Below, in pieces: positions 38,138 to 49,900 of a stretch of 64,000 bases of DNA (the stretch's first letter is position 1; each line of letters begins with the position of its first letter). Where the stretch lies: the NCBI GenBank assembly GCA_008508345.1, contig QNGE01000122.1, forward strand, positions 91,935 to 155,934. The letters run 5' to 3'. A model generated the notes under the pieces. It was not told the DNA's origin, did no database searches, and saw only the letters and a program-made list of their open reading frames with translations. The position numbers and the translations under genes are program-made. Source of the DNA: Paragonimus westermani (Eukaryota > Platyhelminthes > Trematoda > Plagiorchiida > Troglotrematidae).

Positions 38138-39490
38138 CTGTTTGAAAAAGAATGCAGTACGACTTGTAGAGCTTATAGAAGTACTGTCGTCCAGAATTAA
38201 TTGACCAAATTTTGTCACAATTAAGTTTTCAATCGTAGCCGTACACACAACGATCACAAAAAGAGAAACCACGAATTGAATATGCAAGAACGAAAAGTGT
38301 GCGACAAACTCTAGTACCAGAATGCATAGTCATAGCTACAATTAAACCTAACGTGAAATGATTCAAAACTGCTTTCAACGCAATTCGATGACAGATGAAA
38401 ACGACACAGATCCTAGCAAAATAGTACATGTTGCACCAAAATGATGGACTAGTTTTCTCTCGTGTACTTTTGAAAAGCCTTTTGGGAAAATGTTCTCGAA
38501 TAAGCTGGGCGTGACATTGTTAGAAAAGGATTGACGGAGGTACGCATTGAAACCATAACTGCTGTTTACCCAAGCATTTACAGTTGCACATCAGCTTGCC
38601 TTAGTCAAAATCTGAAAGTTGAGCATAAATTCGCTACAACGGGCCGTTTCTTACAGCCGGGCTATCTGAAGGTCTGGCTAAATGTTCCGAATTCGTGCAC
38701 TGATTAAGCCGTTCTGAAGAAGAGTTCGATAGGTAGAATCGTTTGGTTAACAAACTTTTTTCCTATCATCAATAAAATAACTTATTCTCCTAATGTTTGA
38801 TAAAATGTCGTTTAAAATATAGAGTTGCTTTAATTCGCACCTCGCTAACACTGTGTAACGTTATTTTTGAGATTGGTTTAGTACGCGCCACCTAAGCTCA
38901 AACTATTCACTAGTGGAATTAGATGCAATAACATTCAAGGAAACGTAAAACAATGTTTCATTGAATTACAAGTAAAAAGTATGATGGCACAGTTTTGAAT
39001 TTACCTCTGTCTCTTCAGCGAGCAAACAAATACCAAACTGCTATGTTGCAAACAAAAACAGAACCGCCTAACTTAACGGATTTTCTGGTACAAACTACTC
39101 TAAACAGTTAAGAAACCCGGGAAGCATGTGACCTTTTACATTAACAAACAGATCAAATCAAGCAACGCAATAGGGATCGTAGTAGGTTTGCCCACGTCTA
39201 TCTCATGGAAATCGAAACAGAAATTTTTGGCCGCATTTCGAAACAGGCTGCATCTTGCTGCTTGTAACAGTGGGTATATTGTCTATTCAACAGTTCCTGG
39301 TAGGCTGTTCGCTAGGCCTAATTAATCCTTCGAGTGAGATATAGTTGCTAGCTTGTCATGCAACCTTTATTGATCGTCACCAACATAGGGTCTTGTTTTG
39401 TGTTTACGGCGTCTAAGTTGATCAGGTACAAACGTCAACTAACCAATTATTTTACGTGACGTCGCTCACTAGGTTTGCTGATTTTCACAG

Positions 39491-39651
39491 AATTGCCCAA
39501 AATACATATTATAAACAGATTCCAGTTGCCTTGGGTCATGAAATTTGCCTAAATTGGCTGAATTCAGTATTAATCTACAAAGCAAACTCGGACCTAACCA
39601 CATCAGATTTGGGTTGCATTCCTAATGTCAGCTTGATGCGCTTCTCGTTAG
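39491..39651 (+). CDS. Exon on the opposite strand inside an Hv1 intron, unrecognised
   Basis: A strong acceptor (GGTTTGCTGATTTTCACAG) precedes 39491 and a good donor (TCGTTAG|GTATGC) follows 39651. Between them are one base, 53 open codons and one base. The peptide reads IAQNTYYKQIPVALGHEICL, then NWLNSV.. and ..NSDLTTSDLG... The composition suits a folded domain. 'CLNWL' faintly recalls the dystrophin EF-hand region, but the rest does not, so no family is assigned. No partner exon could be linked by phase. It could be part of a nested gene or an old transposon. Confidence 0.5.
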
Positions 39652-40269
39652 GTATGCTGAAACAGTCAAGTCGGAACTCCGGTGATATCAAGCATTTAGC
39701 TGTTGGAGTCTACATTGGAAGCGCACTCAGTCCAAACTGAATTGAGAAGAGGCTGAGAGTTTCCATTATACATAAATGCAGTAGATGATACCGGTTTTTT
39801 AGTGATTCGTCTCTCACATTTTCCTTCGTAACCTATCAGAGTAGCTTGGTTTGGAAAAGTAGTAACAGTTCCATACTACATTGGTTTCAGTCACTCACTC
39901 GTGGCTTCCTTCACGGTGAACACTCATGTGTACCACTCAATATGACGAGTCCACATTGACCATGGAATAGAATAATCACTCTGCTTATCCGGCCCATTGA
40001 TGTATGTGATCAACTGACTGAATATGCTATGTATCATGTTTTGGTGCAAATTCAATCCAGACCGTTAAGCAGCAGAACGTTCGAATCCCACTCAGAATCA
40101 AATGATGAATGTGAACCTGTACATACCTGAGGACGATTCAGTGTACTCGAGACCACTGGCTAGAAAGAAGCAAATGAGTAGCAGTAACCCTAGTGTATGT
40201 GATTGAGCACCATTGACAACACCGTTTCGTCAGCGGGATAATTTAACCTGCCTCCGATTATTAATCAGT

Positions 40270-40475
40270 TGTAAGATATCCGCACTAAATTTAGTACGAA
40301 TGAAGTTGAATAGTTTGGGCGTCGTGTTTAACATGTTATTGATAAACAGATTGGGAATAACACAACGTTTCGAGCAAGTTGTAATACTCTACGTTTCAAC
40401 CACTTCGGGTGGTCTTAATCAGGAGGAAGGAACTTGTTCGAAACGTTGTGTTATTCCAATCTGTTTATCATTAAC
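40270..40475. repeat. Palindromic hammerhead-like repeat, copy C (core damaged)
   Basis: Begins with the outer end GATATCCGCACTAAATTTAG at 40273 and runs as the antisense unit to about 40425. A shorter sense part follows (40431-40475: AACTTGTTCGAAACGTTGTG..TCATTAAC). Read on minus, the core is CTGATTA in place of CTGAGGA, with the hairpin (GACCACC-CGA-AGTGGTT) and GAAAC kept. The sense arm has lost the central boxes. Confidence 0.75.
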
Positions 40476-41107
40476 CTACCTTCGTTCAGAAAATATAATA
40501 CTAGCCTACATTCTACCGTCTTACGGTTGACGGAATGAGAGCCAGTGCAGCATCTTTTGGCAAAATGTCAAATAATCACTAGCTGAACAATAGCTGGTTA
40601 AAATTCACTTTATTCTTTCTGGCGAATTTTCACACGGGTTTGAAATGCTCAGATTTCAATAGACATACGTTCTGAAATACAAAAAACAAGGTCGCGCTTA
40701 GCCCATAAATTAGAGACCCTCACTGTGGGTGTATGTTTTTACCGAAGACATGTGTTACACACACTGTCTATCTAGTCAGATTGATATACCAAAATGATGT
40801 TGTTTTAAAGTCTCACTTCCATATTTCCTAAGGTTATTCAGGTTTGCTATCTGAACAACCGTGTGTTACTACTAAAAGCAGTTTGATCCGATCCCACAAG
40901 GTTACCTCAAACATGTCCTGAACTTGAAGATTATTTGGGAGCAACTAACCCGAAAAATAACAAAAAATTCTATGATTAATACTAATTTGAGTTGTATAGC
41001 TGTTTGCCGGACTACGTTTCGTTCTTGATGAGCTGAATTTAGCACTGAAACCGTTTTAACACACAGTCTGACAATTTGTATTTCATATCGAAAGGTTCAC
41101 AACGCAC

Positions 41108-41231
41108 CGTTAATAATACGGAAAATTCTCCAAAGTAAGAGAACCACCATTGCAGCCGTTGTCTCCGAGACGTATCGAACGTAGAGTACGTCGGAAATGA
41201 AAGAAGCAACAACTATACCAGCATCCAGATG
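41108..41231 (-). CDS. HVCN1: Hv1-like proton channel: S3-S4 voltage-sensor exon
   Basis: Minus strand: a superb acceptor (..TATCTCTGACTTTCCTCTTTTAG) before 41231 and donor AACG|GTGCGT after 41108. There are 41 open codons plus one base. Residues 1-18 (HLDAGIVVASFISDVLYV) correspond to S3, with acidic residues at 3 and 14 where Hv1 has Asp174 and Asp185 (human numbering). Residues 28-41 (MVVLLLWRIFRIIN) are S4 and fit the Hv1 signature RxWRxxRxxN in W-R-x-x-R-x-x-N, matching Arg208, Arg211 and Asn214. The first signature arginine (Arg205) is Leu. The zinc-binding His of the S3-S4 loop is absent. It starts in phase 0, as the S2 exon requires, and passes one base to the coiled-coil exon. The overlapping ORF 41110-41382 reads another frame. 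Confidence 0.85.
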
Positions 41232-44200
41232 CTAAAAGAGGAAAGTCAGAGATAGTAAATATGAAGGCGTAATTCACGGAAATCAATTTGTGTATCCGAC
41301 TAGTTTCTCTGATAAATTTGTTGGTCATATGAGTGACAAACTGATCACACAAACCAAAGTTGCAATCTACTGTGAATTTCATTATAACTTACCTCCTTTA
41401 TACTATTACAAAATGTGCTCATCGTAACTGTTTCAGCAAAACTAAATCAACTCACATATGAGTGAATTCTGTGATAGACTCAACAAAAGCAATCTTTGGC
41501 CATCAACGTATACGCCTGTACGTTTTCTGTTCGATCTAAATGACATTAATTCAATACAATTAGTCGGCTGTTTCTAAACAATAATTCAAACATTTGGAAT
41601 AACAGAAAGCATGAAGTTGGATCCAACCGTCAATTTTTTACCTATCTAGTCACTTTGCTTGTGGAAATTGAGTAAGCATAAAGGCTTCTTTACAAGAGAG
41701 TCAAAACTTTTAGCAACAACTAGATCGAATTCGATGTTATTAGGTGTATCCCAAAGCATTTAATTTCCCGTAGAAGTATTATGCATCTCATAAAGTTTTG
41801 CGAACAACACGAAATGGTATCTCACAGCAGAGTGCAAGACACTGCATCCTAATATGATTCATGCGAAAAATGTATGATTACTCACTGGATAGATGCAATT
41901 TGATATGGGCGTTAAAAACTGATACCATGTGGCTCAGGAGGTTATAAACACAACAGTGGATTTCGGTATTTCATATTCAACCGCGCCAGTAAAGTAAAGT
42001 GAAAACACCAAGTATCAACGACAGATATTTTTCGAACATAGGAGGCGGAAGTAGATTACATCTCCCTACACAATAAGAAACATTTTGTACTATGTTGATT
42101 AATTCGCTAAACCAAGGTCGAACTTGCCTCAGCAGTGTTAAGAACATATTAATGCCTCCCGTGGTTTGGCTGTTCACATGTGTACGTAACAGAAAGTCAT
42201 AATCCTACTATCACAATGCGATATAACTAATGACGAACGCAAACGACGTTGATTTTGTCACGAAACTTTGCATTCGCCGAAAACAGAGCAGTCTATATGG
42301 AAAACAAGTCAAATGCAAAGAAGCCTTTCAAAGTCTGGTTAACTTCAACGAATAGAACAGTATGGCTAGCAAAATTCACTTTACTGGTTGGGAGTTAAAT
42401 TTGTAGTAGAACAAAACGCTCTAAGCGGCACGCTGTGAGGTTTTGGTTAACAGGATTTTGTTACTTAATCGAACAGTATACTGTACCTACGCCGGAAGAA
42501 ATTCTGTGTTGTGAAAAAGAGCCAACAGGTTAACTGACCGTTTATTACTGACTGAATACGTATTAGTTAACGAATGGTATCATTTTTGATGGGTTATCTT
42601 GAATCATTGGTTAATGCATAAACACATAAATATGATAGCATTTAGTGCGATCGTTGTACAAGCTTGTTTTTCAAATGTATCAGCGCTCTTCGAAAAAGAG
42701 CTTTAATCAAAGTGGAGAATTCTCGCAGTCAAGAGGAGAAAGTGACTACAAAGTCTGTCCGTGAATAAACATTCAGAGTTCACCAGCACTGTTCATAGTA
42801 TATCGTCCGAATGTTCCACTACTTAAGACCAGACAACACACTGCTAGTATGTTTAGTATGACGGGGAAGTTAGAGTAGCCTGGGAGATTCTAACCATACC
42901 GCTGTTGATTACATAGAGGAAACCACATTACTCAAACCGTGATCACAAACTAGTGTGGACGAGAGTATATTTGCGGTGTTTTCGGGTGTTCATTGTATGT
43001 AAATAGTGATCAAGCCAGTTGTCTCAAGATAATTAAAGCCGAAGCTTGAATACAAGATGTGACAGGGGTATACACCACTAACAGGCTCAGGCGACAGCAA
43101 ACCTTAAGTCTACTGCTTTTCTTGAAAGTAGCTTGCTGGAAAATTTCTCCGAAGGGAAGAATAATAGTCATTAATGAATAGAGCTCAGGCTAAGTGAACT
43201 GAATCCCTTACTGCTTATTATCAATTGTCAGCAAATCTGTTTATCTCAAAATTCTTCGCAAGTTTAATCAACATATTTTCAATTGAAAAACGCTCCGATT
43301 TACCAATACTGGTGTACAAGTGATCTCGAACAAAACGTTTCTATTTCACTCTGCATTCATAAAAAGATCGGTACAATTTTCACGTTCACAGTTAGTGGTG
43401 AACAGTATTATTTTAACAACTAAAGTACCTTTTGGACTAGCAGGACCATCGTTGAATAGTTCGTTTATATTTTATGTTGGATGGTGTCATTTATAAATGG
43501 TTTGCTACTATAATTCCAAAATGGTCCTAAGAGGATTTATGGACAGTTAACTACAATAATCACATTCCAACCCTCAAAAGTCTGTCCAAACTTTCCGTGA
43601 ACTGACAATGTTGTTTTCAATACGCTGGGAACCAGTGAGTCCTTAATTCATGGGAAGATCAAGTTGAATGACTGAGCTTAGCAAATGCTTTAATTAGACA
43701 TGTTTTCTTGGACTCACTTTGTTGTGGGGCATTATGTTGAGAAAGAGATTGTAACATGTCTGGTCGTTAAAAGACCAGTGCGTTTTAAGTCAAATTGTCA
43801 GACTGACAAGTATTTCTTTTCAGCTCATGTTGGTCGATTGACTTGTGTCAAGCTAAACTTATGTGAATCGTTAAGGGAAACTCAGAATTTCAAAGCCAAA
43901 ATAAAAACGCCACAGTTTTCGTGATACGTTCATTTTTGTCCTATTTTTGATAGAGTTTTATGCCTTCATACGCTCACAACCTACCCTGATGGCAGGACGG
44001 TATATTAACCACTCAGATTATCTCTAAAGCAAGACATGGAAGCTGAATAGAAGTGTTTTATCGGATTTTGTAGTATGTTCATTAGTTTACTTTAATTGTC
44101 AACACTGACAACCGTAAAACACACTGGGTTATGTTCACCTAGTGGAAACGTTCATTGTCACAAGCTCATCGGGATAGTGAGTGCACAAAAGAGACGTGAT

Positions 44201-45475
44201 AGCCGTCAGCATGTTGAAACGCGAATGAGGTAGAATGTGGGCGCAGCGGCCTGTGTGTAGCAAGTTTGGATGTAAAGTCATAATGTCATTACTGGTGAAT
44301 CATTTGGTTGCTTTCAAACGTAAACCCAGAGTCTTGGTAAAGCTGGAAACAAGATTAGCAATAAGTTATTTCATGGGATTTATACCAGACATGTCAACCA
44401 CTTCAGCCAAAACTATTGAAAATATCGATATGATGAAATGAATATGAGAAGTGAATGATAAGTTTCCTGTTGGAAATCTAACGACATCAGTCGGTAAAGG
44501 AGGTACATTCTGCCACGTAACTTACTGATTTGCCTGATTTGAGATTGAGCGATTGCTCATAACTTGTCCAAGTTCACATTAAACTCACTATCGCGCTATC
44601 AATAAAAACCGATGAACCTGCCACATGCACCTTTTTAAGACGCTGAGCCCAACCTATCAGCGAAGTTCGACGCCTGCGACCTTTGGATGTTCAGGTCGCA
44701 TTTAGAAACGCTTCTGTCTGAAAGCGACCCCTGAGAGACTGCGTTGATTTTCTACTTGCTTGTTGTCTCACAACCAGTAGGGTGTAGTTCGCGTTTCATG
44801 TGTTTCTAATATGTCGCAAATTTTTTGAAGTGAAGAGCATTTGAAACAGTAATCTTTATCTGAATGCAGATGATCGAGGGCTTCTAAATAAACAACCAGT
44901 AGTTAACGATTATTGTTTTGCTGCAGTTACGCTTAGCTGTCCGAACGTGAGCACTCGCCTATACTCAGTGAAACCGTTCACCAAAACTTAGTAGCAAATG
45001 TTCATAACTGTCTCAGGCGGCGGTTTGCAGCCACAACTTTAACCGGCTTCAAGGGACACTTGACAATCGTAATCTGCAAAAATGTGTTACGACCTGCATG
45101 GAGTTTTATTGAAATCATCATTCTTTCACTATGACTACCAGAATAGCTGAGACCACCGGAATTGTTGTTTGTACTGTGAGCTATTTAAAGCATCGTACGC
45201 CGTAGTTTCAGAAATTACAACCCCTTACTGAGAAAAAAAGAATTTTTCATCACACTGATGATTTTATACTGAACAATGGTAGCGCGGTTCCCAAATTTGA
45301 TCTTCCACTTTTGTAAATGTTCGTCTGACCATCTTCATTAAAAGCGTGTCGATCCGAGATCCATCATTTGAACATGCACCAGTGACTGGATTTTGCATTC
45401 CTCTTCTCTTAACGAGGGACGGACGGTCACCATAACCTTTTGTGGAGCGTCTCAACTTTCTGTCACGGCGTTTCC
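41232..45475. other. Intron stretch; no confident gene
   Basis: First part of the 13.6-kb Hv1 intron. The + ORFs at 43700-43924 and 44235-44441 and the minus ORF at 41977-42177 are protein-like at best and have no paired splice sites. Confidence 0.3.
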
Positions 45476-45880
45476 TTTGCCAGTGTTAACAATCAAAGTC
45501 TTGTTCTTGTGAGACACCCTGCTATCGTTTTCGAGTATTTAGAGTTTTTCAAACAGGGAAGAAAAATGGTGAACGATGAATATGACAACGGGCATTTCAG
45601 TTCTTATCGAACGATTTTTCGTGCACTTAATCAAACAGTGGCCACATTAGACTACCACTGATTGTTTACCATCCTGTCTTCGTTGAGCTTAGTAGTGCTC
45701 AGAGTTAGCTGCTACTTGCATCAGTTTGTAGGAAAAATTGACGGACGTCAGGTTACACGTCCAAAAGTCCTGACATTACTATTGTGCACAGAAATTCTTG
45801 CAGTGAGTTTGAAGCCTGATTTCAGTTATCGGTCCACGCTAACTTCTTGGGTCTATCGCAGTGGTTTTATCAGTAGATGA
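45476..45880 (+). pseudogene. Long + frame broken by one TGA, unrecognised
   Basis: After a good acceptor (CACGGCGTTTCCTTTGCCAG, ending at about 45482) one frame stays open to 45880 except for TGA at 45659-45661. The first part reads SLVLVRHPAIVFEYLEFFKQ.., ..SSYRTIFRALNQTVATLDYH. The second part reads ..YLHQFVGKIDGRQVTRPKVL... The composition suggests former coding sequence, perhaps an old transposon ORF. No domain recognised. Confidence 0.35.
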
Positions 45881-46552
45881 AGATTGGGGGAATAAGGGAA
45901 AGTCGTTGGAGATAAGATGAAAAAAACCACGCAGACCAATCACAGCCCTTAAAGCAGGCAAAATTGATGCGTCTTCCTGTGGTCTGTACGATGACTTGGC
46001 TGAGAAATAATACGTCAAAGAAAAGTCAACACTTCGTTTGGGAAATCGCACATACAGTTTTAATTTTAAATTGTTCTTGGTCAGGTGATCTGGTACCGAG
46101 ATGAATTTGAACTCTAAAACCAACTAGACAGAACAGGTATGTCCCGAGAAAGAATCACTCATTTCGGCGTTGAACGGTCTCCAGTGAATATGACACTCCA
46201 AAAACCGAAACGTGAAATTTACAGAACCAAGGGGGTATTGTGAAAGTTGATTTAGCTCAGTCGACCTTATCGAGCTCCCCCTCTTACTGGCTGGATGTCT
46301 AATCCAATGTGTTAACATTCTTAGCTCTACCAAATGCAACTCATAAACTGTCAATTTCTTACAATGTTCCCATTGTGATCGGCTTTGCCGTTTAATTGGG
46401 TTCTTACGGTTGACGTATAATCGAAGGTTGCTGCCAGCTTTTTGACCAAAAATGTTGGTAGAGACTATGAAGTAATCGAAGATGTGTTCTCCAGCCTGTT
46501 GTCTATTATTTCGTTCATATCCTTCAGGATTTTCGCTGGTATCACTCAACAA
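45839..46552 (-). pseudogene. Long minus frame broken by one TAG, unrecognised
   Basis: One minus frame is open from 46552 to 45839 (about 237 codons) except for TAG at 46124-46126. It is basic and charged (..KNPIKRQSRSQWEHCKKL.., ..ELRMLTHWIRHPASKRG..). A second minus frame over 46340-46625 is also protein-like in three pieces (..ALRDEVIMYDAPPTKLLC; ..ILKDMNEIIDNRLENTSS; ..FLVKKLAATFDYTSTVRT..), so which frame was coding is unclear. It abuts palindrome copy D and converges on the + frame at 45476-45880. A decayed retroelement is the likeliest source; no catalytic motif confirms it. Confidence 0.35.
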
Positions 46553-46785
46553 AGCAACTTGGTCGGTGGTGCATCGTACATAATAACTTCATCCCTCAGA
46601 GCACTTGTGCGACCGACTGTGTCCCCCTTAGTTGAATACGCATGGCTGAATTCTGATTAGCAACCTCAAGATTTCTTCACTCCGCAAAGTGGGAGGATCT
46701 CCGTTGTTCTAAAGTCTCGTCCCCTCGTCGGTGTATGTCCAAAGTGGACTGCAATGACATCGGAAAAAATTCGGAATCTAACTGA

Positions 46786-46912
46786 GTGTTGTAATCGAAA
46801 TCCGATTCGATTACAACACCCCTGAGGAAGGCCATCCGAGGTGGTTGGAAAGTAGAGTATTACAACTTGCTCGTGACGTTGTGTTATTCCCAATCTGTTT
46901 ATCAATTCCCTT
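46786..46912 (+). repeat. Hammerhead-like repeat, copy D (one long unit, short hairpin)
   Basis: A 12-base hairpin (46786-46797 with 46808-46819, GTGTTGTAATCG / CGATTACAACAC) leads into the sense unit: CTGAGGA (46822-46828), GGCCATC-CGA-GGTGGTT, then GGAAAG where other copies have GAAAC, then GTAGAGTATTACAACTTGC.. to about 46912. The left arm is cut to the hairpin stub, so this copy is the most LTR-like. The GAAAC box is mutated. Confidence 0.75.
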
Positions 46913-49900
46913 ATGAGCTTTAAGGGCTCACTTTCTGACAAGAACGGCAATTAACATAATACAATCAGAAAGAGAAGTGAAGGTTGTATTTAAACCCGAA
47001 CCACGTAAAATGTGGACAAAAGTGTTGCATAATCAATGCTGTTGAGCAAGTGATATTTTGCTGGCCAAAGGTCTCCATGAACCACCTGGTGTATCCATTT
47101 ACTCTGTTCGACACACAGCGCACTAGAGTGAAGTCAATGACAACAAGCTGATACCATCCTACTCTTCAGTGATTATGTATTTGACACCGTGGTGATTTTT
47201 TGCCTCTTACAGTGAGACAGTTTAGTTATACGAGTCCTCGGAATGCGAACTATGAGCGTTCTGTTCACATGTGATGTTTCTGTGTCATTTCAAGTGCGAA
47301 TACACCATTTTCCTTCATACCTCTAATCAGCCCAAAATTGGCCTGCCTGCGTTTGACTTATAAAACGATATTTTGAATCGATTTCGCCAGCAAACCTCAT
47401 TACTATTTCTCGTCTTTCGGCTGTCCTTGCTGAGAGAGAAACGAGACGTTGTTTACACAATAAGCTGGCATTTGAAGTGAGGAATGCATTATGAGGTGCA
47501 AAAAAAGCGTAACGTGCAAAATACCGTGGATACCCTTATTAATGCTCTGTTCATGAAAACTAGTCATGAATATTTTGACAAGAGAAGACGATGTAAGAAT
47601 ATATTGAGAATGTTGATGCAGGTAATCAAGCATCGATTCGTCTGAATTTCTGCGCAGTTCACAGCATGAAAGAGCACTTGCGTGAATGACTCTTGAGTTT
47701 ACATAAAAAAGGTACTGTTACAAGTCGCTCGTTGTCAACTGGGTGATAATGTTAACCTGTAATCAGAGTTAGTCAATTTCTCGTGAAATCAGTTTATGAG
47801 ACGTTCTTACTAGTATACCGTTCGGCGACAAACGTGTACCATACAAACCGTAATCACAAAGTTTTCCACTTTTGACGGGATAGGTTTAATATTATCAAGA
47901 TATCCTGAAAGTGGAACACTCCCTGGAGAAAATCACTTTTAGTGCGTTCCATCAGTGGCTCTTCTAAGACAGAAGAGTATGTTTGTGTGTTTTGGAAACA
48001 CCCCGTGGCTGCTGTATGAAACTGTTTATCTTGGGTTGCAAGTTCATTGCCGTATTCACCCACGGTAATTGCATAATCTTATGCAATAAAGAGCTATGTA
48101 GTCGATTTTAAAACACAGAATCACAACCACTTCTGTATTCAGGTTGACTGATTAACAAAAGGGCTCGAAGTAAAAGATGTTAGAAGCTTTCAGCGAAAAA
48201 TATGTCAAATGGAATCAAACAGAATTTAAGTTGACAATAAATCAGACTATCCGCAGTGTACAGGTTCGACTTTTGAAATGTTGTTGATAAGAGCAGAACC
48301 ATCTTTTAACACGTGATACTCACCAACGTTCATAACCGACTGTAGATGTGTGTCTAAAGTTAGAACCTAGCAAATTGTTTTATTCACTGACGTCAATATT
48401 CGTTTACCCATTGGTACTAGTGGTTCGCTGGGTGTGATACTGAAGCTGTCAAGTGAACAGGAGATGGCTACTCGCTGGTCGTATGTTACCGACTCTCAAA
48501 GTAAACCACGAAGGACATGGAAGAAACGCAGCTCAACAAAATCCCTCTACGTGACAAATGACCCAAACCACATGAGGTTGAAGGATGCATGAGAACTTAC
48601 CAAGGATGCTGCTGGACTGAATGAATGACACAAATGTGATAGGCAAATTGTACGGTTAGGGTAGTTACCACCACATAACACAACGCTGTTTACCGTTTTG
48701 CTTCCTGTAGGAGAATTTTCAGCATCAGTACCTCATCTTGATTGCTGTCTGCTTGAAGATGAATGATTTTAAAGAACCAGTTTGACTTAGGAAATCTGCT
48801 ATTAACTTACAGTACACTTTTGTATTCCGCGAAACTGAACAATGGACATTCTACCAGTTATGCAACGAACATAGCTGCCTTAAGATTACCGCAGTTGTGC
48901 AGACTTTTTGTAGACTGAGAGTGCGAACTTTAAGGTAAATGTAACAGGACTGGTTCCTGTGGCCATTAGTCGTTCCTGTTTAAGAAACAAACTCTTGTTC
49001 AATCTCCTTTCGAAACCTGTGGATGCAAAAGCAGTTGGAACGCATTTTCACGCGATCACAAGTTTTGCGCTCTGGGCTCTTAGCCAACATTTGTCAAAAG
49101 GAGCTCGTTAACTCCTCACATACATCCTGCCACTAATTTTCGCTTTACTTTCTTCAGAAGCAAGTGTCATGACTGCGAACTCGCTGAATTTATGTTAGTC
49201 GTTGTGAAAATAACTAAGAACACTCATTTTTATTGAGATTCCTAGTACTTACAAATGAATTTGATTTTGTAGTGATGAGTGCACTTTACACTTTACTCAA
49301 CCTGTCAAAAAGCACCTGTCAGCACTTCTCGTTTGTTTTTATTTCGTCCACATGAATGTCGATTTCTCTCATTATCTGTTCGGTCCAACATGCAGTACAC
49401 ACTCGATTTCAATTATTGAAGGCAATGACTGTATAGATCACATTACGTCCAGCAGGTTAATGTTACTAGAAGAGTATTCCAAGTTTCAGTAAGTTACATC
49501 TTAATCTATCAACCGGGGGAAAATTGAACGTCAGTATGACGGCATTCAACAGAATTTTCTGCGTGCATCAAACTTTTGGTTAGGAAATAAAGAAATATAA
49601 TTGTCCCTCTTAGCAAATGTTTTCTTTTTTAATTGAAGCGATTAATTAAGACATCTATCTTAAACCAACTGGTATGTCGTACCCGATGGAAATTATTTTT
49701 AATCTAAATAGTTGTGTTATCCACATTGATCTAAGAAGAATACCCTCCCACAAATCCGACCAGATTTGTATCCATATCTTGTTCTCGTTTGACTGGCGTA
49801 TTTAATGTTGTTCCCACACTTTCTTACGCATTTATTGTGTTTAATATGCCAAACTTGTGGCTTTTATATTTCTTGACAGAAAATGATTGGTTCTTTTGTC

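Noticed and set aside
40060..40100. tRNA-like GTTCGAATCCC near 40076
   Set aside because: No A box, acceptor stem or anticodon arm can be folded around it.
41110..41382. 90-codon minus ORF
   Set aside because: It reads a different frame across the intron end and the Hv1 S3-S4 exon. The acceptor at 41232-41233 and the Hv1 motifs define the true frame.
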